From NCBI RefSeq assembly GCF_015752155.1, contig NZ_JADOVI010000012.1, positions 40,770-104,769 of the forward strand: a DNA stretch of 64,000 nucleotides, given 5' to 3'. The translations under genes and the position numbers were made by a program. Origin of the DNA: Cryobacterium sp. MP_M3 (GTDB lineage: Bacteria > Actinomycetota > Actinomycetes > Actinomycetales > Microbacteriaceae). Below the pieces are notes generated by a model that made no database searches, was not told the DNA's origin, and saw nothing but the letters and a program-made list of their open reading frames with translations. Each line of letters opens with the position of its first letter. The first letter of the stretch is position 1. This document shows positions 1 through 9,130 of the stretch, piece after piece.

Positions 1-1369
1 AGCAGGCCACGGATGCCGCACGGAGGCACCCGGCGCGCAGGCGCAGCAGCACCTGCACCGCCTGCACCGGTTCATCGCCCTCGACGGCGGCGCGATCGGC
101 CGCCGGGTCGCCCGGTACCGTGGTCGGCGCCGGGAGGACCGGCACGGGGAACGCCGACGAGGGAGCCGGGGCGGGGCCGGCGCTGCCGCCCTGCGCCTCG
201 GCCTGATAGCCGAGCGTGAGCAGCAACACCGCGCCCGCGACGACGACGAGCGCAGACACGAGGAGCGGACCCCGATGTGCCCGGAGTCCCACGCCCAGGC
301 GGTGACGCAGGCGCTGCCATGGCCGGGCATCCGCCCGCCGGCCGGGCAGGCCGTGGAGCAGAGTTTTGAGCTCTCCGAACAGTCTCCTGACTCGGCCGGA
401 TCTCCCCGCAGGGCCCGGCGCGGGGCGTTCGCCCGTCCCCGGCCGAACGTCGCCGGCCGGGCCGCCCGCCGCTCGGCGGCCCCGGAGGGCCTCGGTGGCG
501 GCCCAGCCCGCCCCCATCTCGATCCTGCGCCCCGTGGAGGGCACCCAGGGGGACGGCGCCGAGGACACCGCAGAGGCCGGCGACCACGCGAACAATCGCC
601 GCTCGAGTTCGTCGAGCAGGCGGTGCAAGGGAAACCCCGGCGGGATCGACTCCAACCATCCGGCCGGTTCCGGCACGGCGGCATCCGCGTCGGTCTCGAC
701 ACGATCAAGCACTCCCCTGGCGAACGCCGACACTCGCAACACCGCCTGCTCGAGCGGGCGTCGGAGTTCCGGTCCGGGCGGCGGCAGTTCCCGCAGCCGC
801 CCCAGGCTGGTCAGAACCGGTCTCCCGGTGCGATCGAAGAGGACCGAGGACTGGGCCAGCCCTTCGTGCACGTAGCCCAGGGCCAGCAGTTCGGCCAGCG
901 CCGCCAGGATCGGCGCCAGGATCGTCACCGCCTCCCCCGGCGCCAGCAGCCTGCCGTCGCCGAGCAGCCTGCTCAGCCGGCTGCCGGAGAGACACTCCTG
1001 CACGATGCAGACTCGCCCGTCGGAGAGCGTGGCCAGGTCGATGAGAGACGCGAATCGAGTCCCGGTCGATTCGGTCAGCACCCGGAATTCCCGCTCGATC
1101 ACGACTCCGGCCGTTTCCGGGCGGAAGATCTTCAGGGCGACGGGCGGACGAGTGCCGACCTCGACGGCGCCCTGGAACGGTGCGGTGGAAACGCCGAGGT
1201 AGACGTCGGCGCGTTCACTGGCGCCGAGCCGGCGCAGCACCCGGTACCCGGCGATGACCGTCCCGACGTCCGCAGCCCCGGACGTCGACGCCGCCGTCGA
1301 CTCGGTTGCGAAGCCGGGGTCGCCGGCGGCCGGGACCGGATCCGGGTCACGTCCCACTCTGTTTCTCAC
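1..1369 (-). CDS. Membrane-anchored pseudokinase-like protein (partial, runs off left edge)
   Basis: An uninterrupted minus-strand frame of about 456 codons starts at GTG 1369 and has no stop inside the window. The first 200 residues resemble a Ser/Thr kinase fold. There is a degenerate glycine loop (LGASERADVYLG) and a retained beta-3 lysine (VALKIF). The catalytic loop reads YVHEGLAQSSVLF where active kinases have HRDxKxxN, and the DFG site reads SLG. Catalytic Asp and metal-binding Asp are therefore both missing, so it is probably a pseudokinase. A linker follows, then one membrane segment (LLVSALVVVAGAVLLLTLGY) and a Pro/Ala-rich outer part that continues past the edge. A CACAAT box 7 nt before GTG supports the start. 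The divergent neighbour is lipB. The partner or ligand is unknown. Confidence 0.75.
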   Translation of the reverse strand, partial: MRNRVGRDPDPVPAAGDPGFATESTAASTSGAADVGTVIAGYRVLRRLGASERADVYLGVSTAPFQGAVEVGTRPPVALKIFRPETAGVVIEREFRVLTESTGTRFASLIDLATLSDGRVCIVQECLSGSRLSRLLGDGRLLAPGEAVTILAPILAALAELLALGYVHEGLAQSSVLFDRTGRPVLTSLGRLRELPPPGPELRRPLEQAVLRVSAFARGVLDRVETDADAAVPEPAGWLESIPPGFPLHRLLDELERRLFAWSPASAVSSAPSPWVPSTGRRIEMGAGWAATEALRGRRAAGGPAGDVRPGTGERPAPGPAGRSGRVRRLFGELKTLLHGLPGRRADARPWQRLRHRLGVGLRAHRGPLLVSALVVVAGAVLLLTLGYQAEAQGGSAGPAPAPSSAFPVPVLPAPTTVPGDPAADRAAVEGDEPVQAVQVLLRLRAGCLRAASVAC

Positions 1370-1466
1370 CTGCCGGATTGTGCGCCCCTGGGCGAAGCAC
1401 CGGGGGCGCCCTCGCGGGTTCCGGGGAGATCCGGACTGGGCGGCAGACGCCGAGGACAAGCTGACC

Positions 1467-1472
1467 TAGACT
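1467..1472 (+). promoter_or_regulatory. -10 element of lipB (leaderless start)
   Basis: TAGACT lies exactly 6 nt before the lipB ATG, and no Shine-Dalgarno sequence is present. The transcript probably begins at or next to the start codon. Confidence 0.5.
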
Positions 1473-1478
1473 GGCCTG

Positions 1479-2114
1479 ATGCTCGACTTTGTCGTCGCGG
1501 GGCTAAGCGCCAACTCCGTGCCGTATGTTGAGGGCCTTGAGCTCCAACGCGCAGTCCACCGTTCCGTCGTTTCCGGTGAGAAACCCGACACCCTCATCTT
1601 CCTCGAACACCCCGCCGTGTATACGGCCGGGAAACGCACGGAGCCGGAGGAGCGTCCCACGGACGGCACCCCCGTCATCGACGTCGACCGGGGTGGGAAG
1701 ATCACCTGGCACGGACCGGGCCAGCTGGTCGGCTACCCGATCCTGCGCCTGGCCGAGCCCATCGACGTCGTCGGTTACGTGCGGATGCTGGAGGGGATCC
1801 TGATCGAGGTCCTCGCCGAGTTCGGCATCGAGGGCCGCCAGGTTCAGGGCCGTTCCGGCGTCTGGGTCGGTCCGGACGGTTTCGAAGAGAAGATCGCGGC
1901 CATCGGCATCCGCGTCGCCGAAGGAGTCACCATGCACGGATTCGCCCTCAATTGCAGCAACTCCCTGGACGCGTACAGCCGCATCATCGCCTGCGGCATC
2001 CGGGACGCCGGCGTGACGACCATGTCGCGCGTGCTCGGCCGTGACGTCGCCACCTCCGAACTGATCGAACCGATCAGGGCCGGTTTCCTGCGCGCGATGG
2101 CGGTGGCGGCATGA
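1479..2114 (+). CDS. lipB: Octanoyl-[ACP]:protein N-octanoyltransferase LipB
   Basis: It transfers octanoate from acyl carrier protein to the lipoyl domains of 2-oxoacid dehydrogenases and the glycine cleavage H protein, the first step of lipoate assembly in the cytoplasm. The 211 residues match the usual family length. The signature [18 protein letters not shown] lies near residues 72-89. The catalytic pair is Lys138 ([10 protein letters not shown]) and Cys172 (IIACGI), as in the mycobacterial enzyme. The stop overlaps the lipA start, so the two genes form an operon. The ATG at 1479 is supported by a -10 box 6 nt upstream instead of a ribosome-binding site. Confidence 0.97.
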   Translation: MLDFVVAGLSANSVPYVEGLELQRAVHRSVVSGEKPDTLIFLEHPAVYTAGKRTEPEERPTDGTPVIDVDRGGKITWHGPGQLVGYPILRLAEPIDVVGYVRMLEGILIEVLAEFGIEGRQVQGRSGVWVGPDGFEEKIAAIGIRVAEGVTMHGFALNCSNSLDAYSRIIACGIRDAGVTTMSRVLGRDVATSELIEPIRAGFLRAMAVAA

Positions 2115-3100
2115 GCGCCGTGCCCGAGGGCCGCAAGATGCTCCGGCTCGAGATCAGGAACGCGGAGACGCCCATCGAGCGCAAGCCCGAGTGGATCAAG
2201 ATCAAGGCCAAGATGGGGCCCGAGTACCAGAAGATGCAGAACCTCGTCAAGAGCGAGGACCTGCACACGGTCTGCCAGGAGGCCGGCTGCCCCAACATCT
2301 ATGAGTGCTGGGAGGACCGGGAAGCAACATTCCTGATCGGCGGCTCGCAGTGCACCAGGCGCTGCGACTTCTGCATGATCGACACCGGCAAACCAGCCGA
2401 GTACGACCGGGACGAACCACGCCGGGTTGCCGAGTCCGTCGTCAAGATGCAGCTGCGCTACGCCACCGTGACCGGCGTCGCCCGCGATGATCAGCCCGAC
2501 GAGGGCTCCTGGATCTACGCCGAGACCATCCGGCAGATCCACCAGCAGAGCCCGGGCACCGGTGTGGAGATCCTCGTGCCGGACTTCTCAGGCAATCCCG
2601 ACCACCTGGGCGAGGTCTTCTCGGCGAAACCGGAGGTGTTCGCTCACAACGTGGAGACGGTGCCGCGCATCTTCAAGCGGGTGCGCCCGGCGTTCCGCTA
2701 CGACCGCTCCCTCGACGTGCTCAGCCAGGGCCGCAACGCGGGCCTGATCACCAAGTCCAATCTCATCCTGGGCATGGGCGAGGAACGGGCGGAGGTCAGC
2801 CAGGCCCTGCAGGACCTGCACGACGCCGGAACCGACATCATCACCATCACCCAGTACCTGCGTCCCAGCGCGCGCCACCTGCCTGTCGCCCGCTGGGTGA
2901 AGCCGGAGGAGTTCGTCGAGCTCAAGCAGGAGGCCGAGGCGATCGGCTTCATCGGGGTGCTCTCCGGTCCGCTCGTGCGATCCTCCTACCGTGCCGGGCG
3001 TCTCTGGGCCCAGTCCATGCTGGCAACCGGTCGTGAGGTGCCCGCGGAACTGCGCCACCTGGCGGATGCGACGCTCGGGTTCGCTCAGGCCGTGAGCTGA
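2111..3100 (+). CDS. lipA: Lipoyl synthase LipA (radical SAM)
   Basis: It inserts two sulfur atoms into protein-bound octanoate, completing the lipoyl cofactor that pyruvate dehydrogenase (aceE is elsewhere in this window) depends on. The 329-residue protein has both iron-sulfur clusters: the auxiliary cluster Cys55/60/66 ([12 protein letters not shown]) and the radical-SAM cluster Cys81/85/88 (CTRRCDFC). The conserved RSSYRAG motif near the C-terminus supplies the serine ligand of the auxiliary cluster. The ATG overlaps the lipB stop by four bases, indicating translational coupling. Confidence 0.98.
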   Translation: MSAVPEGRKMLRLEIRNAETPIERKPEWIKIKAKMGPEYQKMQNLVKSEDLHTVCQEAGCPNIYECWEDREATFLIGGSQCTRRCDFCMIDTGKPAEYDRDEPRRVAESVVKMQLRYATVTGVARDDQPDEGSWIYAETIRQIHQQSPGTGVEILVPDFSGNPDHLGEVFSAKPEVFAHNVETVPRIFKRVRPAFRYDRSLDVLSQGRNAGLITKSNLILGMGEERAEVSQALQDLHDAGTDIITITQYLRPSARHLPVARWVKPEEFVELKQEAEAIGFIGVLSGPLVRSSYRAGRLWAQSMLATGREVPAELRHLADATLGFAQAVS

Positions 3101-3136
3101 CCCGAAAAACGGTCACCCTCCACGCGGGCGACTCGG

Positions 3137-3142
3137 TAGTCT
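3137..3142 (+). promoter_or_regulatory. -10 element of the DUF4191 gene
   Basis: TAGTCT lies 7 nt before the ATG at 3150, the same leaderless geometry as lipB. Confidence 0.4.
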
Positions 3143-3149
3143 TGGAACC

Positions 3150-3860
3150 ATGGCACGCAGCAAGGACAAGACTCCCCGCACCCCCAAAGAACCCGGCCGT
3201 TTGAAGCAAATGTGGCAGGTGTTCCAGATGACGAGGCGTTACGACTCGAACATCGTCCTGTTCATGATCCTGGCCTTCCTGATCCCGGTCGCGATCAGCC
3301 TCGTGCTCGCGTTCGTGTTATCCCCCGGCAACGTGGTCACCATCGTGCTCTGGGTCATCGCGGGAGCTCTCGGCGGGCTGCTCGCCATGCTCATCATCCT
3401 GGGCCGCCGCGCCGAGAAGGCCGCCTACTCGCAGATCGAGGGCCAGCCCGGCGCGGTCGGCGCGGTTCTCCGCAGCTCGCTCAAGCGCGGCTGGGTCGGA
3501 AGCGAGATGCCCGTCGCCGTCAACGGCAAGACCCAGGATGCGGTCTACCGTGCGGTCGGTCGCGGCGGCGTGGTGCTGATAAGCGAGGGCCCTCGCACCC
3601 GGACCGCACGCATGCTCGACGAGGAACGGCGCATGGTCACCCGGCTGGGCGGCAGCATCGCCGTCACCGTCATCTCGGTCGGGCCGGACCCCGACGCCGT
3701 CCCGCTGCACAAGCTCGCCCGGCGCCTCACCCGGATCAAGCCGACCCTCACCAAGGCCGAAGTCCTCGCCGTGAACAACCGTCTCTCGTCCATGACGAAG
3801 AAGCTCCCGATCCCCAAGGGCGTCGACCCGATGAAGGCCCGGCCGCAGCGCGGCAACTAG
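3150..3860 (+). CDS. DUF4191 family membrane protein
   Basis: A 236-residue protein of a family found in actinobacteria and commonly adjacent to lipA. A basic N-terminus (about 25 residues, many Lys and Arg) precedes two membrane helices at about 38-60 and 64-86. A soluble domain follows with the conserved stretch KTQDAVYRAVGRGGVVLISEG, and the C-terminus is basic. No catalytic motif is visible and the molecular function is not known. Its own -10 box lies just before the start, so it is probably transcribed separately from lipBA. Confidence 0.85.
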   Translation: MARSKDKTPRTPKEPGRLKQMWQVFQMTRRYDSNIVLFMILAFLIPVAISLVLAFVLSPGNVVTIVLWVIAGALGGLLAMLIILGRRAEKAAYSQIEGQPGAVGAVLRSSLKRGWVGSEMPVAVNGKTQDAVYRAVGRGGVVLISEGPRTRTARMLDEERRMVTRLGGSIAVTVISVGPDPDAVPLHKLARRLTRIKPTLTKAEVLAVNNRLSSMTKKLPIPKGVDPMKARPQRGN

Positions 3861-3876
3861 CCGAGCCCGGCATCCG

Positions 3877-4320
3877 TCAACTGCGGATGAGGACGGTTCC
3901 GGCGATCTTGTCGTGGAATCCGCGCTGGTCCGAGTCCCAGACCAGCGCGGGGATCGCGAAGCCCAGCAGCACCGAGCGCAGCGCGGGACGCCAGATGCCC
4001 GCCCAACCGCCGGTCAGCGAGATCACCCGGAGCCCGACCAGCCGGTGGCCGATGCTGCCGCCGATGGTCGGAATGAACACGATCTGCAACAACACGAACA
4101 TGCCGCTCACCGCGAACCCGTTGTAGTCCAGGAACGTGTAGTCGAAGGCCCAGAACGCGGCCCCCGTGGCCAGGACCTGGTCGATCGCCAGCGCCGAGAT
4201 GCGGCGTCCCACCCGGCCGACCGAGCCGGCGCCCTTATCCGGCAGGCCCAGGCGCTCCCCCGGCCACCGGCTGGGCGGAAGCTGTCCGAAGGTGGTCGGT
4301 TTCGAGGATGCGGCAGACAC
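3877..4320 (-). CDS. RDD family membrane protein
   Basis: A 147-residue protein with the RDD arrangement. After a 35-residue soluble lead come GRRISALAIDQVLATGAAF (first helix, with the conserved Arg and Asp), a second helix around VSGMFVLLQIVFIPTIGGSIGHRLVGLRV, and a third near the C-terminus (LRSVLLGFAIPALVWD) followed by a short basic tail. Some RDD proteins have been linked to Na+/H+ exchange, but the role here is unproven. It is convergent with the DUF4191 gene and divergent from glnA1, with the GlnR-type box in the gap to glnA1. Confidence 0.85.
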   Translation of the reverse strand: MSAASSKPTTFGQLPPSRWPGERLGLPDKGAGSVGRVGRRISALAIDQVLATGAAFWAFDYTFLDYNGFAVSGMFVLLQIVFIPTIGGSIGHRLVGLRVISLTGGWAGIWRPALRSVLLGFAIPALVWDSDQRGFHDKIAGTVLIRS

Positions 4321-4348
4321 GCGATGAGTCTAGCGAGCCGGCCCCGCT

Positions 4349-4386
4349 GTAACATGTGTGAAACATAAGCGTCACTGTCGGGTAAT
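4349..4386 (+). promoter_or_regulatory. GlnR-type operator upstream of glnA1
   Basis: The sequence reads GTAAC-n6-GAAAC-n6-GTCAC-n6-GTAAT. The first three elements fit the actinobacterial GlnR consensus (gTnAC-n6-GaAAC-n6 repeats; AC-n9-AC spacing) exactly, and the fourth is degenerate. It sits about 80 nt before the glnA1 start. This predicts activation of glnA1 by GlnR under nitrogen limitation. Confidence 0.7.
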
Positions 4387-4464
4387 GCCGCCCCACTAAC
4401 CTCAATGGAGCCGCAGTGCGCGACTTTTCGAGATTAACGCCCACGTCGTTTGGAGTAAAACCGC

Positions 4465-5889
4465 ATGTTCCGCGATTCGTCAGAAGTGCTCAAATTCATC
4501 AAGGATACCGACGTCAAGTTCCTTGACATCCGTTTCACCGACCTGCCGGGTGTGCAGCAGCACTTCAACATCCCCGCGTCGACCGTCGACGAAGAGTTCT
4601 TCACGGTCGGCCAGATGTTCGACGGTTCCTCGATCCGCGGCTTCGCGTCGATCCACGAATCCGACATGCAGCTCATCCCTGACGTCACCACGGCGTACAT
4701 CGACGCCTTCCGCACCGAGCGCACGCTGATCATGCTCTTCGACATCTACAACCCCCGCAACGGGGAGATCTACTCGAAGGACCCGCGACAGGTTGCCAAG
4801 AAAGCCGAGAAGTACCTCGCGTCGACCGGCATCGCCGACACCGCCTTCTTCGCTCCGGAAGCGGAGTTCTACATCTTCGACGACGTGCGCTATGAGGTCA
4901 ACCAGTACTCGAGCTTCTACTCCGTCGACTCCAGCGAGGGTGCCTGGAACTCGGGCCGCAAGGAAGAGGGCGGAAACCTCGCCAACAAGACGCCGTTCAA
5001 GGGCGGCTACTTCCCGGTCAGCCCGGTCGACCAGCACGCCGACATGCGCGACGACATCTGCCTCAAGCTCATCGCGGCCGGCCTCATCCTCGAACGCAGC
5101 CACCACGAGGTCGGCACCGGCGGCCAGGGCGAGATCAACTACCGCTTCGACACCATGGTGCACGCGGCCGACGACCTGCTCAAGTTCAAGTACATCGTGA
5201 AGAACACCGCCAGCGAGTGGGGCAAGACGGCGACATTCATGCCGAAGCCGCTCTTCGGCGACAACGGCTCCGGCATGCACACCCACCAGTCCCTCTGGTC
5301 CGGCGGCAAGCCGTTGTTCTACGACGAGGCCGGCTACGGCGGACTCTCCGACGTCGCGCGCTGGTACATCGGCGGACTGCTCAAGCACGCCCCGGCCGTG
5401 CTCGCGTTCACCAACCCGAGCGTGAACTCCTACCATCGCCTCGTCCCCGGCTTCGAAGCCCCGGTCAACCTGGTCTACTCGGCCGGCAACCGCTCGGCCT
5501 CCATCCGGATCCCGATCACCGGCACGAACCCCAAGGCCAAGCGGATCGAATTCCGCGCGCCCGACGCCTCCGGCAACCCGTACCTCGCCTTCGCCGCCCA
5601 GCTGATGGCCGGCCTTGACGGGATCAAGAACCGGATCGAGCCGCACGAGCCGGTCGACAAGGACCTCTACGAACTGCCGCCCGAAGAGGCCAAGAACATC
5701 CCCCAGGTTCCGGCGTCCCTCGAGGCCGCACTGCTGGCCCTCGAAGAGGACCACGACTTCCTGCTGGCCGGGAACGTCTTCACGCCCGAACTGATCGAGA
5801 CCTGGATCGACTTCAAGCGCGAGAAGGAAATCAAGCCGCTGGCCCAGCGCCCGCACCCGTTCGAGTATGAACTGTACTACGGCGTCTAA
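4465..5889 (+). CDS. glnA: Glutamine synthetase type I, GlnA1
   Basis: It condenses glutamate and ammonia to glutamine with ATP, as a cytoplasmic dodecamer. The 474 residues are typical of the adenylylated GSI-beta subgroup. Visible motifs are the N-terminal DGSSIRGF, the ATP and metal site [27 protein letters not shown] and the adenylylation loop DLYELPPEE with Tyr402, the likely target of GlnE encoded nearby. It has its own promoter region with a GlnR-type box and ends at a strong terminator, so it is probably monocistronic. Confidence 0.98.
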   Translation: MFRDSSEVLKFIKDTDVKFLDIRFTDLPGVQQHFNIPASTVDEEFFTVGQMFDGSSIRGFASIHESDMQLIPDVTTAYIDAFRTERTLIMLFDIYNPRNGEIYSKDPRQVAKKAEKYLASTGIADTAFFAPEAEFYIFDDVRYEVNQYSSFYSVDSSEGAWNSGRKEEGGNLANKTPFKGGYFPVSPVDQHADMRDDICLKLIAAGLILERSHHEVGTGGQGEINYRFDTMVHAADDLLKFKYIVKNTASEWGKTATFMPKPLFGDNGSGMHTHQSLWSGGKPLFYDEAGYGGLSDVARWYIGGLLKHAPAVLAFTNPSVNSYHRLVPGFEAPVNLVYSAGNRSASIRIPITGTNPKAKRIEFRAPDASGNPYLAFAAQLMAGLDGIKNRIEPHEPVDKDLYELPPEEAKNIPQVPASLEAALLALEEDHDFLLAGNVFTPELIETWIDFKREKEIKPLAQRPHPFEYELYYGV

Positions 5890-5920
5890 ACCGCACCGGC
5901 GGCTGCACCAGTCGCCGCGA

Positions 5921-5972
5921 TGACACTGAGAAGGGCCGCACTCCCCCGGGAGTGCGGCCCTTCTCAGTGTCA
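5921..5972 (+). terminator. Long perfect hairpin after glnA1
   Basis: The two 23-nt arms (5921-5943 and 5950-5972) are perfectly complementary around a 6-nt loop. It is 31 nt after the glnA1 stop and about 100 nt before the convergent glnE stop. There is no T-tract on either side, but its symmetry suggests that it acts in both directions. Confidence 0.8.
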
Positions 5973-6074
5973 TCCGGTCTCAGCCGAACACGGGCACCGG
6001 ATGCCGCAACTCGAATCGTTCAGGCGCCGACGCGCCGTGACCGGCTCACAACAAAGGCGAATCGGAGGCCGCTG

Positions 6075-9000
6075 TCAGCCTGCGAAGGGCCCGGCGCGTT
6101 CGACGGGGCCGTAGAAGCGACGTTCGAAGACTGCCCGTGCGCGACGGGTAACGGCCAGGTAGTCCTCCTCGAGCCGGTTCGCCGAGCCGGGCGGGTATTC
6201 GAGCACCCGCGCGACGCCCTCCAGCTGGATCCGGTCGGCGGGGAGCACGTCAGCGGTCCGGTTCGTCCAGAGGGTGATCGCGGAGCGGCAGCGGGAGGCG
6301 AACAGCCAGGCCGCCCGGAGCGTCTCGGCATCCGCTTCACTGACCAGGTCGGCCTCCACGGCGGCCCGGAGCGCCCCGAGGGTGGACGATGTGCGCAGCG
6401 CCGGAATACGGGCCGCATGCTGAAGCTGGAGCAACTGCACAAACCACTCGACGTCGCTGAGGGAGCCGCGCCCCAGCTTGAGGTGACGGTTCGGGTCGGC
6501 GCCTTGAGGGAGCCGTTCGCTCTCGACCCTGGCCTTGATGCGCTTGACCTCTCGTACCTCCTGCTCGCCGATACTCTCCGGGTAGCGGACCGCGTCGGCG
6601 ACACGGTCGAAGTCGCGGAGGAGCGCGGTGTCGCCGGCGACACCGCGGCCACGCAGCAGGGCCTGGGCCTCCCAGGTCAGCGACCATCGCCGGTAATAGG
6701 CCTCGTACGATTCGAGGGAACGGACCACCGGCCCGTTCTTGCCCTCGGGGCGCAGGCCCATGTCCAGGTCCAGCGGAAGGCGGTTGTCGTCTGTGAGCCT
6801 GTTCAGTTCCCGCACGATGAACTTCGCCCGGTCGTGCGCGGCGGTCCCCTCCAACGTGCCGGCTCGGAAGACGTACATGACGTCGGCGTCGGACCCGAAC
6901 CCGAGTTCGGCGCCACCGAACCGTCCCATCCCGATCACGGCGAATTCGATTCCGTCGGTGGGGCCGTCCGGCTCCCCCAGCAGGTTCGTCCCGCGGATGG
7001 CTGCCGTCACCCCCTGGATGACGGTGGCCGTCACATCGGTGAGCCCGGCCGCAAGCTCATCGATGCTCAGCCGCCCGAGAATGGCGGAGAAGGCGAGCCG
7101 CAGCACCTCCCGGCGCCTGGCTGTGCGCATGATCGATGCCGCCGCGTCGGGACTCTCGTGCCGGGCCAGCACCGCCCGGGTCTCCTCCTGGAGAACGGCA
7201 ACCGACCGGGGGCGCAGGTCGTCCTCGTTCTCCAGCCAGGCCACGGATTCGGGGATCGTCTCGAGCAGTTCTCCGATGAAGCGAGACGAGGACAGAACCC
7301 GGGTGAGTCGTTCGGCCGCGCCGGAGGAGTCGCGGAGCATCCGCAGGAACCAGTAGGTCGACCCAAGGCTGTCGCTGAGCCGCCGAAAGGAAAGCAGGCC
7401 GTAGTCGGGATCCGCGCCCTCGGAGAACCACTGCAGGAGCACCGGGAGCAGGTGACGCTGGATCGTCGCCCGGCGGGACACCCCGCCGGTGAGGGCCGCG
7501 ATGTGGCCGAGGGCGCCCTTGGTGTTCCGGAAGCCGATGGCGGCAAGCCTGGCCTCGGCCTGGGCGCTCGTGAGGTTGAGCCCCTCGGCCGGAAGCGCGG
7601 CCACGGCCGAGAGCAGCGGACGGTAGAACAGGCGTTCGTGCAGGCCGCGAACGCGGCGCTTGACCTCGGCCCAGCGCACGGTCAGTTGCGGGGCGCTCGT
7701 GGCCAGCCCGGTTGACCGGGCGAGAATGCGCAAGCTCGCCTCGTCCCGGGGCATCAGGTGGGTGCGTCGTAGCCGCTCCAGTTGCAGCCGATGCTCCATC
7801 AGCCGGAGGATGCGGTAATCCTGGGCGAATTCGGCTGCTTCCGCCCGGCCGACGTATCCGCTGTCCGCCAGCGCTGACAGCGCCGGAAGGGTGCCGGCCT
7901 GGCGCACGGCGGGGTCCGACTGGCCGTGCACGAGTTGCAGCAGTTGCACGGTGAATTCGATGTCGCGCAGCCCCCCGGGGCCCAGTTTCAACTGCACCGC
8001 GACCTCGTCGTCCGGGATGTTCTCGGTGACCCGCTCGCGCATCCGTTGCACCGATTCCACGAAGTTCTCGCGGCTTGCGCTGGTCCACACCTTGGGGGCC
8101 ACCGCCTGGATGTACCGCTGGCCGAGGTCCAGGTGGCCGGCGAGAGGCCTGGCCTTGAGCAGCGCCTGGAATTCCCAGCTCTTGGCCCAGCGCTCGTAGT
8201 AGGCAAGATGGGATTCGAGGGACCGCACGAGCGCCCCGGACTTGCCTTCGGGACGGAGATTCGGGTCTACCTCCCACAGCTCGGCTTCGATGGTCGGCTG
8301 GTTGAGTCCGCGCATCATCAGGATGGCCAGCCGGGTGGCAATGTCGACCGCGCGCGATGCGTCCAGTTCCGTGGCAGGGTCGGCCTCGGCGACGAAGATG
8401 ACGTCGACGTCGCTCACGTAATTGAGTTCGGCCGCGCCGGCCTTGCCCATTCCGATCACGGCCAGCCTGGTGGCCCGGACTTCGGCTTCGGGGAAGACCC
8501 CGGGCGCGGCCACCGGACCGCTCGTCATGCTGCGGGCCACGGCCAGTGACGCCTCGAGCGCAGCGGCCGCGAGGTCGGCGAGTGCCCGGGCGATGCCGTC
8601 AAGGCCGGCCACCGGGTCGGCCTGTTCCAGGTCGAACGCCGCCAGCTCGGCCAGGCGCCTGCGGTACCGCACCCGCAGGGCCACCCAGCCGGCGTCGTCG
8701 ACCAGAGTCGCGAACCCGTCGACGGCGCCCACCGAATCGAGGAGGTCGCCTGTCAACGCCGCGGCGTCGGGAAGGCCGGCGCGGGACTCCGCAAGCACTC
8801 CCAATTCCTCGGGATGCTGGAGGAAGAACTCGGCCAGGCCGGTCGAGGCACCAAGGACCCTGAGCAGGCGCAAGGGGGCACCCGGGCGGCCAAGCAGCGC
8901 CGTCAACTCGGCAGGTGCCTGCCGAAGCAGCGCCAGCAGCCCCGTGAGGGCTCCGTCGGGGCTCGCCGCCTGCGCGAGCAGAGGCAGCAGAACCGACGGC

Positions 9001-9107
9001 TCAGGTCCGCCCAGGTCGGTGACCTCCGCGAGCCGGCCCCTGACCTCGCCGAGTTCGACGAAACCGACCCGGGCCAGGTCGGTCAGGGTCAGCGGTTCCC
9101 GCTTCAT
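6075..9107 (-). CDS. glnE: Bifunctional glutamine synthetase adenylyltransferase/deadenylase GlnE
   Basis: It adenylylates and deadenylylates glutamine synthetase to tune its activity. From ATG 9107 the protein has 1010 residues. It contains two nucleotidyltransferase halves, each with the GMGK/RxGxxELxxxSDxDVxxV motif (VIGMGKAGAAELNYVSDVDVIF in the N-terminal half, VIGMGRFGGAELGFGSDADVMYV in the C-terminal half), each followed by a GlnD-UR-uridylyltransferase-like domain (LGPGGLRDIEFTVQLLQL and LGRGSLSDVEWFVQLLQL). A longer open frame reaches 9350, but the start at 9107 follows a GAGGA site and avoids overlap with glnA2. It lies 23 nt after glnA2 and is probably cotranscribed with it. Confidence 0.97.
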   Translation of the reverse strand: MKREPLTLTDLARVGFVELGEVRGRLAEVTDLGGPEPSVLLPLLAQAASPDGALTGLLALLRQAPAELTALLGRPGAPLRLLRVLGASTGLAEFFLQHPEELGVLAESRAGLPDAAALTGDLLDSVGAVDGFATLVDDAGWVALRVRYRRRLAELAAFDLEQADPVAGLDGIARALADLAAAALEASLAVARSMTSGPVAAPGVFPEAEVRATRLAVIGMGKAGAAELNYVSDVDVIFVAEADPATELDASRAVDIATRLAILMMRGLNQPTIEAELWEVDPNLRPEGKSGALVRSLESHLAYYERWAKSWEFQALLKARPLAGHLDLGQRYIQAVAPKVWTSASRENFVESVQRMRERVTENIPDDEVAVQLKLGPGGLRDIEFTVQLLQLVHGQSDPAVRQAGTLPALSALADSGYVGRAEAAEFAQDYRILRLMEHRLQLERLRRTHLMPRDEASLRILARSTGLATSAPQLTVRWAEVKRRVRGLHERLFYRPLLSAVAALPAEGLNLTSAQAEARLAAIGFRNTKGALGHIAALTGGVSRRATIQRHLLPVLLQWFSEGADPDYGLLSFRRLSDSLGSTYWFLRMLRDSSGAAERLTRVLSSSRFIGELLETIPESVAWLENEDDLRPRSVAVLQEETRAVLARHESPDAAASIMRTARRREVLRLAFSAILGRLSIDELAAGLTDVTATVIQGVTAAIRGTNLLGEPDGPTDGIEFAVIGMGRFGGAELGFGSDADVMYVFRAGTLEGTAAHDRAKFIVRELNRLTDDNRLPLDLDMGLRPEGKNGPVVRSLESYEAYYRRWSLTWEAQALLRGRGVAGDTALLRDFDRVADAVRYPESIGEQEVREVKRIKARVESERLPQGADPNRHLKLGRGSLSDVEWFVQLLQLQHAARIPALRTSSTLGALRAAVEADLVSEADAETLRAAWLFASRCRSAITLWTNRTADVLPADRIQLEGVARVLEYPPGSANRLEEDYLAVTRRARAVFERRFYGPVERAGPFAG

Positions 9108-9130
9108 CGCGTCCCGTTCCTCGGCGTGGG

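Noticed and set aside
275..1531. A 418-codon plus-strand frame at the left edge
   Set aside because: It is antisense to the pseudokinase frame, which shows a kinase fold and a membrane helix. The plus frame is Arg/Gln/Gly-rich with no motif and overlaps the lipB start.
4480..5973. A 497-codon minus-strand frame opposite glnA1
   Set aside because: Shadow of the glutamine synthetase gene. It would cross the terminator hairpin and has no recognisable domain.
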